DNA of 64,000 nt from Chamaea fasciata (Eukaryota > Chordata > Aves > Passeriformes > Sylviidae), in assembly GCA_029207755.1 (NCBI GenBank), contig JARCOQ010000005.1, forward strand, positions 53,719,563-53,783,562. Reading direction: 5' to 3'. Positions within the stretch are counted from its first letter, which is position 1. The number at the start of each line of letters is the position of its first letter. Shown in pieces: positions 1 to 9,100 of the stretch. A program made the translations under genes and the position numbers. The notes under the pieces are model-generated. The model was given only the letters and a program-made list of their open reading frames with translations, ran no database searches and was not told where the DNA came from.

Positions 1-163
1 GAGCAGTTAGGGTCAAAAAAAGGATGGAGAAAAGCTTGAAGGCATGAAGACACCACTTTTTTGCCTAGAACGTGGAGAGGGTAGAGCCGAGGTAAAAACA
101 ACCTAGCATTCTTTCTGAGGCAGGAAGCTTTAATTTTACCTTAGGAACAGCTGAGTGTTACCT

Positions 164-189
164 TGCTGTCCTTCGGGGCATGGACAGCA
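164..189 (+). other. Small hairpin, 8-bp stem and 10-nt loop (unit 1 copy)
   Basis: TGCTGTCC (164-171) and GGACAGCA (182-189) are perfect reverse complements around the loop TTCGGGGCAT. In units 3, 17, 19 and 21 the left arm reads TGTTGTCC, which still pairs in RNA through a G-U wobble. Short enough to occur by chance. Confidence 0.4.
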
Positions 190-421
190 GCCCTGCAAGC
201 CAGAATCCTGCCTTCCACTTGAGAGACTCCCTTTTAATCCTTACAGCCTACACTTTCTGAAGAGCTGACATGCCTGTCTACCGTGCTGCTCCTACAGACA
301 TCATTTCTGAGGCAGCATCAAGCTGGAAAAAAATAAACCGAAACTGCAAGTGAAAGTTAAGAGAGCTCAGTGTGGCTAAGTGCCAAGTTGTGATGGGTGC
401 GTTAGAGGACAAATATAAGGA

Positions 422-427
422 AATAAA
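422..427 (+). other. AATAAA hexamer (unit 1 copy), possible polyadenylation signal
   Basis: AATAAA within GGAAATAAAATTTTG, with a second AATAAA about 85 bp upstream in GGAAAAAAATAAACC. No strong downstream GT-rich element follows closely, so this may be chance. Relevant only if the array is transcribed on the plus strand. Confidence 0.12.
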
Positions 428-877
428 ATTTTGCTACAGATGTCAGGAGCAGTTCTGTAGTTAGAAAATGCGATTTATGGGGGATTTCTGTAGTATTTCA
501 TCATGACCAATGTGCTGAACATCTCCTTGGAAACTTTCACAATAGCCCGAAGAAGAATACATTGGTCATAAATGGACAGGGCATCGTTTGGTGATGATTC
601 TTCACGGTGCAGTTGAAACAAGCAAGCAAACAAACAATTTGCAGTTTGAACTGTGTTTCTACCCAGGAAGCAGGAAGACTGTCCACTTAAGCTAAGATAA
701 AAGAAGGCAGACTTTTTTCTGTGTTTTGGAAGTGTTAATTTGGTGTTTTAGCAAGGGGTGCTGCAGTCTTGCCTCATTTGCCAATCTCTATCCAGTCTTC
801 TTCTGGATTTCCTGGTCAAGTGCCTTTCCTCCTTGAAATAGAAATAATTGCTCATTTCATTCAGCTGGCTTTTACAG

Positions 878-1001
878 ACTTCTGTACAGTGCAACATAGT
901 ACCCAAGGAAGCAAGACACAATGCTTTCAGTGCGTTAAAGGCTATTGGAATTCCCGTGACGTGGCTGAGTCACTGGAGCTGCCTCTGTTCTGTGGCTGGA
1001 C
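878..1001 (+). other. Possible 124-nt internal exon flanked by splice-like signals (unit 1 copy)
   Basis: A pyrimidine-containing stretch ending CTTTTACAG (acceptor-like, AG at 876-877) precedes it, and GAC followed by GTAAGG (donor-like, GT at 1002-1003) ends it. At least two plus-strand frames are open through it, but neither product resembles a known protein. Both splice-like signals persist in every copy. If the array is transcribed on the plus strand, a spliced non-coding RNA is more plausible than a protein. There is no transcript evidence. Confidence 0.2.
957..972 (+). promoter_or_regulatory. Composite ATF6-like and AP-1-like sites (unit 1 copy)
   Basis: TGACGTGG (957-964; matches the ATF6/XBP1-type UPR element core) overlaps by one base GCTGAGTCA (964-972), which contains the exact AP-1 heptamer TGAGTCA and resembles a NF-E2/MARE half. 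The pair recurs in all 21 units. In units 4, 12, 16 and 18 the first site reads TGATGTGG, a CpG-to-TpG change, while the AP-1 heptamer is retained. Motif matches this short arise by chance; the recurrence reflects the repeat and is not independent evidence of function. Confidence 0.3.
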
Positions 1002-1839
1002 GTAAGGCTATGGATTGTTTATGGCAGCTCCGAAAGTACTTCTTGTGAATTTTGGGTCTTACTGATTTTTCTTCTTATTATTACTCTTCTTTTTTCCTAA
1101 ACTACACTTGAAAGAAAAATCTTAGCAGGGAAAAAGAAGTTCTTTAGAAAAGCAAATGCCATTTACATCTTCATTGAGTGTTTAAAAGCACTACCAATTC
1201 TCATTCTTCAGTGAACACTGAGACCGCTGCTCATTCAGCTGCAGTAAAAGTAGAAGGTGACTGTATCTCCTCCATATTTCTTCTTGTCTAAAAGAAAATT
1301 TAGGTGCTTTGCAATGAGCAGGCAACTCTGTTACAACTCTCTTCTTGTGTACAAGATGTTCAGAAAAAAAGTTAGTCTTAATTTGAGAGATCATCTTCTA
1401 TCTTCTCATGGCTCTTTTCTTGCGTAGCCCTAGCAAGACTGAAGGAAGGTATTCTAGACCTGAAATTTCACTCGTTTCTGCATCTACTATACCATACCTA
1501 ATGGTGTAGATTTCAAGTCATGCCAAAAAGACTCGTTGATGAATCAACAGATCATTTGGGTGAAATATTAATGACTCCTGTTGCTCTGCCTAGGAGGTAA
1601 TGAAGCCAGGGCGTTGGGTGAGCTTCCTCTGGTGCTGTTTGTGCTTGCTCCAGGCTGCCTGGAAGAACAGACCAAAGCTGCTCCCCACCTCAGCAGAGCT
1701 GGGTTCTGCAGGGATTGGGGGCTACCCTGGGCACTGCTGTGTCCTGGGGTGGAAAATCAAATTTCTGTTCAAAGGAGGATGCTACACAGTTAGTCTTGGA
1801 ATCCAGCGTTTGTCTTTCAAAACAAGTTTCGGACAAGTG

Positions 1840-1930
1840 TTGGTTTGTTTTTTGTTTGGTTCCTTCTGTGGTTTGTTGTTGCTGTTTTTTTGGTGGTTTG
1901 TTTTTTAGTTTGGTTTGGTTTGGTTTTCTT
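1840..1930 (+). repeat. G/T-rich simple-repeat tract with (GTT)n and (TTTGG)n (unit 1 copy)
   Basis: Purely G/T-dominated strand: TTTG and TTTGG words, a short GTT run, then GGTTTGGTTTGGTTTGG. Copy number and interruptions vary between units. Units 2-5, 7, 9, 10, 12, 13, 16 and 18 have the common GTT run ending GTTGTTTTGG. Units 6, 8, 11, 14, 15, 17 and 20 have GTTATTTTGG with TTTTCTAG downstream. Units 19 and 21 carry one more GTT. Unit 1 has GCT plus a T7 run. On the minus strand this encodes a meaningless poly-Gln stretch. Confidence 0.85.
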
Positions 1931-2389
1931 TCTCTAGAAGGAATAGGTGATTGTATGCTTGGCAGATCTGAAATATGCCTGATTTCCTTCATTACCCACT
2001 AACAGAAATTTTATACAAAGCGGATGGGACAAATGGTAAAACTTCTGCTGTGGCCTTAAAGCTTACATTAGGTGTTGTCCAAGAAAATGACCGTTAAGCC
2101 CGTGAAAAAAGGGATGTTAAAGCCATCTTCTGACTTTCAGCCTCCCGCTATCTGTAGTTGGTAGTGAATGTTTTATCAGGGTGCTAAGAATGTTTGTCTT
2201 TTTTGTCCTTCTTTCTCTGCTTGAAAATCGAAGTGTGCAACTTGTAAGACCGAGCGTCTTTTCAGGTTTTTCTGCTTTTGGTCTAACTCTGCCAGCTCCA
2301 CTGATGTTTGGATTTTTAGCAGAACTTCCTCCTCTAGCTTCTTGCTTTGAACCTTAGGAAAGAAACAGTTGCCCTGGGCACCAGCAACC

Positions 2390-2592
2390 CGATCCCGCCG
2401 AATACAAGCTAGGGAACTTGGGCAGCCGAGGCGATTTACGCGGATTGCGTAACTTACGCAATTTGCGTAACCCCGGTGAATTGGGTCTGCTGCGTCACCT
2501 TCTTAAGGGGCGTGACTTGCGGCAACCTCGGCAACCTACCAGCGCAGCCTCTCAGTGCCGGGCAAAACAAAAGTGCAGCACTCGTGTTTTCG
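2390..2592. promoter_or_regulatory. CpG-dense islet containing the bZIP-site core (unit 1 copy; one per complete unit)
   Basis: I count about 19 CpG dinucleotides in these 203 bp, whereas the rest of the unit is CpG-poor (for example only a handful in bases 1-300). The islet contains the 9-bp-periodic bZIP sites, TGCGTCAC (about 2490) and a run of GCG, CGG and CGC words. The same islet lies at the same offset in all 20 complete units. Inference: a candidate promoter or enhancer that is unmethylated in the germline. It is shorter than a standard CpG island and no TATA or initiator element is evident, so the functional call is tentative. Confidence 0.5.
2436..2470. promoter_or_regulatory. Class A core: four 9-bp-phased C/EBP-type sites
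   Basis: Starting at 2436 the sequence reads in strict 9-bp register TTACGCGGA, TTGCGTAAC, TTACGCAAT, TTGCGTAAC. The site ATTGCGTAAC (2444-2453) is an exact match to the C/EBP consensus RTTGCGYAAY. The TTACGCAA and TTGCGTAA pair (2454-2470) is a perfect inverted repeat around one T. Equivalent cores lie at 5535-5569, 8618-8652, 11702-11736, 17885-17919, 24068-24102, 33352-33386, 36436-36470, 42621-42655, 45698-45732, 51883-51917, 58071-58105 and 61155-61189. Units 11, 14, 15, 17, 19 and 20 have TAATTTACG in place of TAACTTACG. In vivo binding is inferred only. Confidence 0.55.
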
Positions 2593-2807
2593 GCAGAGGA
2601 GGAGAGAAACCCTTGGTGGTTGCAGTGCACAGAGAAGTGTGACCGTGTCCCGTCAGTAGAAATCACCAAAGACATGCTTGGCGTTCCCCCTGATGCGGTG
2701 GTTTTGCAGTACTCGCTGCTTTAGGGCTTCTCCGGTGAGGTTAAATTGGATGTGGCTGAAGTGTTGCCGTGCCTGCTCTGGTTGGAGGCACCTGGCTGTG
2801 TTCATTG

Positions 2808-2847
2808 CCTGCTTGTGTAAAATACGCCGAGGCAAAGGAGAAGCAGG
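2808..2847 (+). other. Hairpin with 7-bp stem (unit 1 copy)
   Basis: CCTGCTT (2808-2814) pairs with AAGCAGG (2841-2847) around a 26-nt loop containing TACGCCG. It is the first of three short inverted repeats within about 240 bp at the 3' end of the unit. Weak on its own. Confidence 0.3.
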
Positions 2848-2915
2848 GATAGGAAGCCCTGGTGTCTGCAGCCTAAACGTTCGGGTCATTGCTGAGGTGC
2901 TCGAGCTCCATCCAG

Positions 2916-2934
2916 AAAGCACAGGGTGTGCTTT
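2916..2934 (+). other. Tight hairpin AAAGCACA-GGG-TGTGCTTT (unit 1 copy)
   Basis: A perfect 8-bp stem with a 3-nt loop, unchanged in all 20 complete units as far as I compared. Just downstream, AAAGCGCTTT (2957-2966) is a perfect 10-bp palindrome in most units. It is altered to AAAGCGCGTT in units 3, 11, 15 and 17 and to AAAGCCCTTT in units 14 and 20. Confidence 0.45.
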
Positions 2935-3019
2935 GTCTTGGCAGCATTCAACACAGAAAGCGCTTTGGAAATTGCTTCTGCCTTTTGTCGTCCCCTTTTC
3001 CTTCCGTGGCTGCTTCCCT

Positions 3020-3046
3020 GGGCTGCTCCTGTGAGCCAGGCAGCCC
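3020..3046 (+). other. GC-rich hairpin with 7-bp stem (unit 1 copy)
   Basis: GGGCTGC (3020-3026) pairs with GCAGCCC (3040-3046) around a 13-nt loop. Present in every complete unit, close to the arbitrary unit boundary. Confidence 0.35.
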
Positions 3047-3083
3047 CCATCTCATGCAACCAAAAGCATCACAGCGAGTGTAG

Positions 3084-6000
3084 GAGCAGTTAGGGTCAAA
3101 AAAAGGATGGAGAAAAGCTTGAAGGCATGAAGACACCACTTTTTTGCCTAGAACGTGGAGAGGGTAGAGCCGAGGTAAAAACAACCTAGCATTCTTTCTG
3201 AGGCAGGAAGCTTTAATTTTACCTTAGGAACAGCTGAGTGTTACCTTGCTGTCCTTCGGGGCATGGACAGCAGCCCTGCAAGCCAGAATCTTGCCTTCCA
3301 CTTGAGAGACTCCCTTTTAATCCTTACAGCCTACACTTTCTGAAGAGCTGACATGCCTGTCTACCGTGCTGCTCCTACAGACATCATTTCTGAGGCAGCA
3401 TCAAGCTGGAAAAAAATAAACCGAAACTGCAAGTGAAAGTTAAGAGAGCTCAGTGTGGCTAAGTGCCAAGTTGTGATGGGTGCGTTAGAGGACAAATATA
3501 AGGAAATAAAATTTTGCTACAGATGTCAGGAGCAGTTCTGTAGTTAGAAAATGCGATTTATGGGGGATTTCTGTAGTATTTCATCATGACCAATGTGCTG
3601 AAAATCTCCTTGGAAACTTTCACCATAGCCCGAACAAGAATTCATTGATCATAAATGGACAGGGCATCGTTTGGTGATGATTCTTCACGGTGCAGTTGAA
3701 ACAAGCAAACAAACAAACAATTTGCAGTTTGAACTGTGTTTCTACCCAGGAAGCAGGAAGACTGTCCACTTAAGCTAAGATAAAAGAAGGCAGACTTTTT
3801 TCTGTGTTTTGGAAGTGTTAATTTGGTGTTTTAGCAAGGGGTGCTGCAGTCTTGCCTCATTTGCCAATCTCTATCCAGTCTTCTTCTGGATTTCCTGGTC
3901 AAGTGCCTTTCCTCCTTGAAATAGAAATAATTGTTCATTTCATTCAGCTGGCTTTTACAGACTTCTGTACAGTGCAACATAGTACCCAAGGAAGCAAGAC
4001 ACAATGCTTTCAGTGCGTTAAAGGCTATTGGAATTCCCGTGACGTGGCTGAGTCACTGGAGCTGCCTCTGTTCTGTGGCTGGACGTAAGGCTATGGATTG
4101 TTTATGGCAGCTCCGAAAGTACTTCTCGTGAATTTTGGGTCTTACTGATTTTTCTTATTATTATTACTCTTCTTTTTTCCTAAACTACACTTGAAAGAAA
4201 AATCTTAGCAGGGAAAAAGAAGTTCTTTAGAAAAGCAAATGCCATTTACATCTTCATTGAGTGTTTAAAAGCACTACCAATTCTCATTCTTCAGTGAACA
4301 CTGAGACCGCTGCTCATTCAGCTGCAGTAAAAGTAGAAAGTGACTGTATCTCCTCCATATTTCTTCTTGTCTAAAAGAAAATTCAGGTGCTTTGCAATGA
4401 GCAGGCAACTCTGTTACAACTCTCTTCTTGTGTACAAGATGTTCAGAAAAAAAGTTAGTCTTAATTTGAGAGATCATCTTCTATCTTCTCATGGCTCTTT
4501 TCTTGCGTAGCCCTAGCAAGACTGAAGGAAGGTATTCTAGACCTGAAATTTCACTCGTTTCCGCATCTACTATATGTTGGGTTAACCGTACCATACCTAA
4601 TGGTGTAGATTTCAAGTCATGCCAAAAAGACTCTTTGATGAATCAACAGATCATTTGGGTGAAATATTAATGACTCCTGTTGCTCCGCCTAGGAGGTAAT
4701 GAAGCCAGGGCGTTGGGTGAGCTTCCTCTGGTGCTGTTTGTGCTTGCTCCAGGCTGCCTGGAAGAACAGACCAAAGCTGCTCCCCACCTCAGCAGAGCTG
4801 GGTTCTGCAGGGATTGGGGGCTACCCTGGGCACTGCTGTGTCCTGGGGTGGAAAATCAAATTTCTGTTCAAAGGAGGATGCTACACAGTTAGTCTTGGAA
4901 TCCAGCGTTTGTCTTTCAAAACAAGTTTCGGACGAGTGTTGGTTTGTTTTTTGTTTGGTTCCTTCTGTGGTTTGTTGTTGTTGTTGTTTTGGTGGTTTGT
5001 TTTTTAGTTTGGTTTGGTTTGGTTTTCTTTCTCTAGAAGGAATAGGTGATTGTATGCTTGGCAGATCTGAAATATGCCTGATTTCCTTCATTGCCCACTA
5101 ACAGAAATTTTATACAAAGCGGATGGGACAAATGGTAAAACTTCTGCTGTGGCCTTAAAGCTTACATTAGGTGTTGTCCAAGAAAATGACCGTTAAGCCC
5201 GTGAAAAAAGGGATGTTAAAGCCATCTTCTGACTTTCAGCCTCCCGCTATCTGTAGTTGGTAGTGAATGTTTTATCAGGGTGCTAAGAATATTTGTCCTT
5301 TTTGTCCTTCTTTCTCTGCTTGAAAATCGAAGTGTGCAACTTGTAAGACCGAGCATCTTTTCAGGTTTTTCTGCTTTTGGTCTAACTCTGCCAGCTCCAC
5401 TGATGTTTGGATTTTTAGCAGAACTTCCTCCTCTAGCTTCTTGCTTTGAACCTTAGGAAAGAAACAGTTGCCCTGGGCACCAGCAACCCGATCCCGCCGA
5501 ATACAAGCTAGGGAACTTGGGCAGCCGAGGCGATTTACGCGGATTGCGTAACTTACGCAATTTGCGTAACCCCGGTGAATTGGGTCTGCTGCGTCACCTT
5601 CTTAAGGGGCGTGACTTGCGGCAACCTCGGCAACCTACCAGCGCAGCCTCTCAGTGCCGGGCAAAACAAAAGTGCAGCACTCGTGTTTTCGGCAGAGGAG
5701 GAGAGAAACCCTTGGTGGTTGCAGTGCACAGAGAAGTGTGACCGTGTCCCGTCAGTAGAAATCACCAAAGACATGCTTGGCGTTCCCCCTGATGCGGTGG
5801 TTTTGCAGTACTCGCTGCTTTAGGGCTTCTCCGGTGAGGTTAAATTGGATGTGGCTGAAGTGTTGCCGTGCCTGCTCTGGTTGGAGGCACCTGGCTGTGT
5901 TCATTGTCTGCTTGTGTAAAATACGCCGAGGCAAAGGAGAAGCAGGGATAGGAAGCCCTGGTGTCTGCAGCCTAAACGTTCGGGTCATTGCTGAGGTGCT

Positions 6001-6182
6001 CGAGCTCCATCCAGAAAGCACAGGGTGTGCTTTGTCTTGGCAGCATTCAACACAGAAAGCGCTTTGGAAATTGCTTATGCCTCTTGTCGTCCCCTTTTCC
6101 TTCCGTGGCTGCTTCCCTGGGCTGCTCCTGTGAGCCAGGCAGCCCCCATCTCATGCAACCAAAAGCATCACAGCGAGTGTAG
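3084..6182 (+). repeat. Macrosatellite unit 2 (class A, 3,099 bp, private 16-bp insertion)
   Basis: Its extra length comes from a 16-bp segment at 4575-4590 seen in no other copy. It has private changes such as ACAAGAATTC near 3633 (which creates a GAATTC), CTCTTTGATG near 4632 and CTTCTCGTG near 4124. The tail reads TATGCCTCTTGTCG. The bZIP-site core is at 5535-5569. Confidence 0.95.
4575..4590. other. Private 16-bp insertion in unit 2
   Basis: Unit 2 reads CTACTATA, then TGTTGGGTTAACCGTA, then CCATACC, where units 1 and 5, for example, read CTACTATACCATACC directly. The segment contains the palindrome GGTTAACC (4580-4587). It is bordered by TA on both sides, so the other copies could equally have lost it by microhomology deletion. 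Confidence 0.9.
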
Positions 6183-9100
6183 GAGCAGTTAGGGTCAAAA
6201 AAAGGATGGAGAAAAGCTTGAAGGCATGAAGACACCACTTTTTTGCCTAGAACGTGGAGAGGGTAGAGCCGAGGTAAAAACAACCTAGCATTCTTTCTGA
6301 GGCAGGAAGCTTTAATTTTACCTTAGGAACAGCTGAGTGTTACCTTGTTGTCCTTCGGGGCATGGACAGCAGCCCTGCAAGCCAGAATCTTGCCTTCCAC
6401 TTGAGAGACTCCCTTTTAATCCTTACAGCCTACACTTTCTGAAGAGCTGACATGCCTGTCTACCGTGCTGCTCCTACAGACATCATTTCTGAGGCAGCAT
6501 CAAGCTGGAAAAAAATAAACCGAAACTGCAAGTGAAAGTTAAGAGTGCTCAGTGTGGCTAAGTGCCAAGTTGTGATGGGTGCGTTAGAGGACAAATATAA
6601 GGAAATAAAATTTTGTTACAGATGTCAGGAGCAGTTCTGTAGTTAGAAAATGCGATTTATGGGGGATTTCTGTAGTATTTCATCATGACCAATGTGCTGA
6701 AAATCTCCTTGGAAACTTTCACAATAGCCCGAAGAAGAATACATTGATCATAAATGGACAGGGCATCGTTTGGTGATGATTCTTCACGGTGCAGTTGAAA
6801 CAAGCAAACAAACAAACAATTTGCAGTTTGAACTGTGTTTCTACCCAGGAAGCAGGAAGACTGTCCACTTAAGCTAAGATAAAAGAAGGCAGACTTTTTT
6901 CTGTGTTTTGGAAGTGTTAATTTGGTGTTTTAGCAAGGGGTGCTGCAGTCTTGCCTCATTTGCCAATCTCTATCCAGTCTTCTTCTGGATTTCCTGGTCA
7001 AGTGCCTTTCCTCCTTGAAATAGAAATAATTGCTCATTTCATTCAGCTGGCTTTTACAGACTTCTGTACAGTGCAACATAGTACCCAAGGAAGCAAGACA
7101 CAATGCTTTCAGTGCGTTAAAGGCTATTGGAATTCCCGTGACGTGGCTGAGTCACTGGAGCTGCCTCTGTTCTGTGGCTGGACGTAAGGCTATGGATTGT
7201 TTATGGCAGCTCCAAAAGTACTTCTTGTGAATTTTGGGTCTTACTGATTTTTCTTATTATTATTACTCTTCTTTTTTCCTAAACTACACTTGAAAGAAAA
7301 ATCTTAGCAGGGAAAAAGAAGTTCTTTAGAAAAGCAAATGCCATTTACATCTTCATTGAGTGTTTAAAAGCACTACCAATTCTCATTCTTCAGTGAACAC
7401 TGAGACCGCTGCTCATTCAGCTGCAGTAAAAGTAGAAGGTGACTGTATCTCCTCCATATTTCTTCTTGTCTAAAAGAAAATTTAGGTGCTTTGCAATGAG
7501 CAGGCATCTCTGTTACAACTCTCTTCTTGTGTACAAGATGTTCAGAAAAAAAGTTAGTCTTAATTTGAGAGATCATCTTCTATCTTCTCATGGCTCTTTT
7601 CTTGCGTAGCCCTAGCAAGACTGAAGGAAGGTATTCTAGACCTGAAATTTCACTCGTTTCCGCATCTACTATACCATTCCTAATGGTGTAGATTTCAAGT
7701 CATGCCAAAAAGACTCGTTGATAAATCAACAGATCATTTGGGTGTAATATTAATGACTCCTGTTGCTCCGCCTAGGAGGTAATGAAGCCAGGGCGTTGGG
7801 TGAGCTTCCTCTGGTGCTGTTTGTGCTTGCTCCAGGCTGCCTGGAAGAACAGACCAAAGCTGCTCCCCACCTCAGCAGAGCTGGGTTCTGCAGGGATTGG
7901 GGGCTACCCTGGGCACTGCTGTGTCCTGGGGTGGAAAATCAAATTTCTGTTCAAAGGAGGATGCTACACAGTTAGTCTTGGAATCCAGCGTTTGTCTTTC
8001 AAAACAAGTTTCGGACAAGTGTTGGTTTGTTTTTTGTTTGGTTCCTTCTGTGGTTTGTTGTTGTTGTTGTTTTGGTGGTTTGTTTTTTAGTTTGGTTTGG
8101 TTTGGTTTTCTTTCTCTAGAAGGAATAGGTGATTGTATGCTTGGCAGATCTGAAATATGCCTGATTTCCTTCATTGCCCACTAACAGAAATTTTATACAA
8201 AGCGGATGGGACAAATGGTAAAACTTCTGCTGTGGCCTTAAAGCTTACATTAGGTGTTGTCCAAGAAAATGACCGTTAAGCCCGTGAAAAAAGGGATGTT
8301 AAAGCCATCTTCTGACTTTCAGCCTCCCGCTATCTGTAGTTGGTAGTGAATGTTTTATCAGGGTGCTAAGAATGTTTGTCTTTTTTGTCCTTCTTTCTCT
8401 GCTTGAAAATCGAAGTGTGCAACTTGTAAGACCGAGCGTCTTTTCAGGTTTTTCTGCTTTTGGTCTAACTCTGCCAGCTCCACTGATGTTTGGATTTTTA
8501 GCAGAACTTCCTCCTCTAGCTTCTTGCTTTGAACCTTAGGAAAGAAACAGTTGCCCTGGGCACCAGCAACCCGATCCCGCCGAATACAAGCTAGGGAACT
8601 TGGGCAGCCGAGGCGATTTACGCGGATTGCGTAACTTACGCAATTTGCGTAACCCCGGTGAATTGGGTCTGCTGCGTCACCTTCTTAAGGGGCGTGACTT
8701 GCGGCAACCTCGGCAACCTACCAGCGCAGCCTCTCAGTGCCGGGCAAAACAAAAGTGCAGCACTCGTGTTTTCGGCAGAGGAGGAGAGAAACCCTTGGTG
8801 GTTGCAGTGCACAGAGAAGTGTGACCGTGTCCCGTCAGTAGAAATCACCAAAGACATGCTTGGCGTTCCCCCTGATGCGGTGGTTTTGCAGTACTCGCTG
8901 CTTTAGGGCTTCTCCGGTGAGGTTAAATTGGATGTGGCTGAAGTGTTGCCGTGCCTGCTCTGGTTGGAGGCACCTGGCTGTGTTCATTGCCTGCTTGTGT
9001 AAAATACGCCGAGGCAAAGGAGAAGCAGGGATAGGAAGCCCTGGTGTCTGCAGCCTAAACGTTCGGGTCATTGCTGAGGTGCTCGAGCTCCATCCAGAAA

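Larger units (their letters stand above)
1..3083 (+). repeat. Macrosatellite unit 1 (class A, 3,083 bp)
   Basis: Used here as the reference copy. It has the GTTAGGG start, the compact bZIP-site core (2436-2470) and a tail reading CTGCCTTTTGTCG. It is distinguished by a GT tract in which one GTT is replaced by GCT followed by seven T (about 1880-1891), and it shares with unit 2 an intact CpG in CTCCGAAAG (1031-1032) that is CA in the other copies. I find no supported gene in the unit. Confidence 0.95.

Noticed and set aside
1..20. TTAGGG within GCAGTTAGGGTC as interstitial telomere repeat
   Set aside because: A single hexamer per unit, replaced by CTAGGG in about half of the copies, with no tandem run.
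585..620. Box C/D snoRNA suggested by TGATGA-type sequence in TTGGTGATGATTC
   Set aside because: No properly spaced CTGA D box or terminal stem closes the element.
1905..1930. TTTGG repeats as a telomere-like array
   Set aside because: Only about three units of TTTGG within a G/T-rich simple repeat; not a known telomeric motif.
1690..1992. Poly-Gln minus-strand ORF of about 100 codons
   Set aside because: Encoded by the variable GT/CAA simple repeat. It is missing from the seven units with the TTTTCTAG allele, so it is not maintained.
769..3034. Recurring short plus-strand ORFs of 64-118 codons in every unit (for example 769-1005, 1600-1908, 2678-3034)
   Set aside because: No family resemblance, heavily overlapping frames on both strands, low-complexity stretches from the GT tract, and copy-to-copy differences that are not biased to silent positions. 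They recur only because the DNA repeats.
1..3083. Transposon or retrovirus as the origin of the unit
   Set aside because: No terminal repeats, target-site duplications, reverse transcriptase or transposase fragments, or recognisable CR1 3' end.
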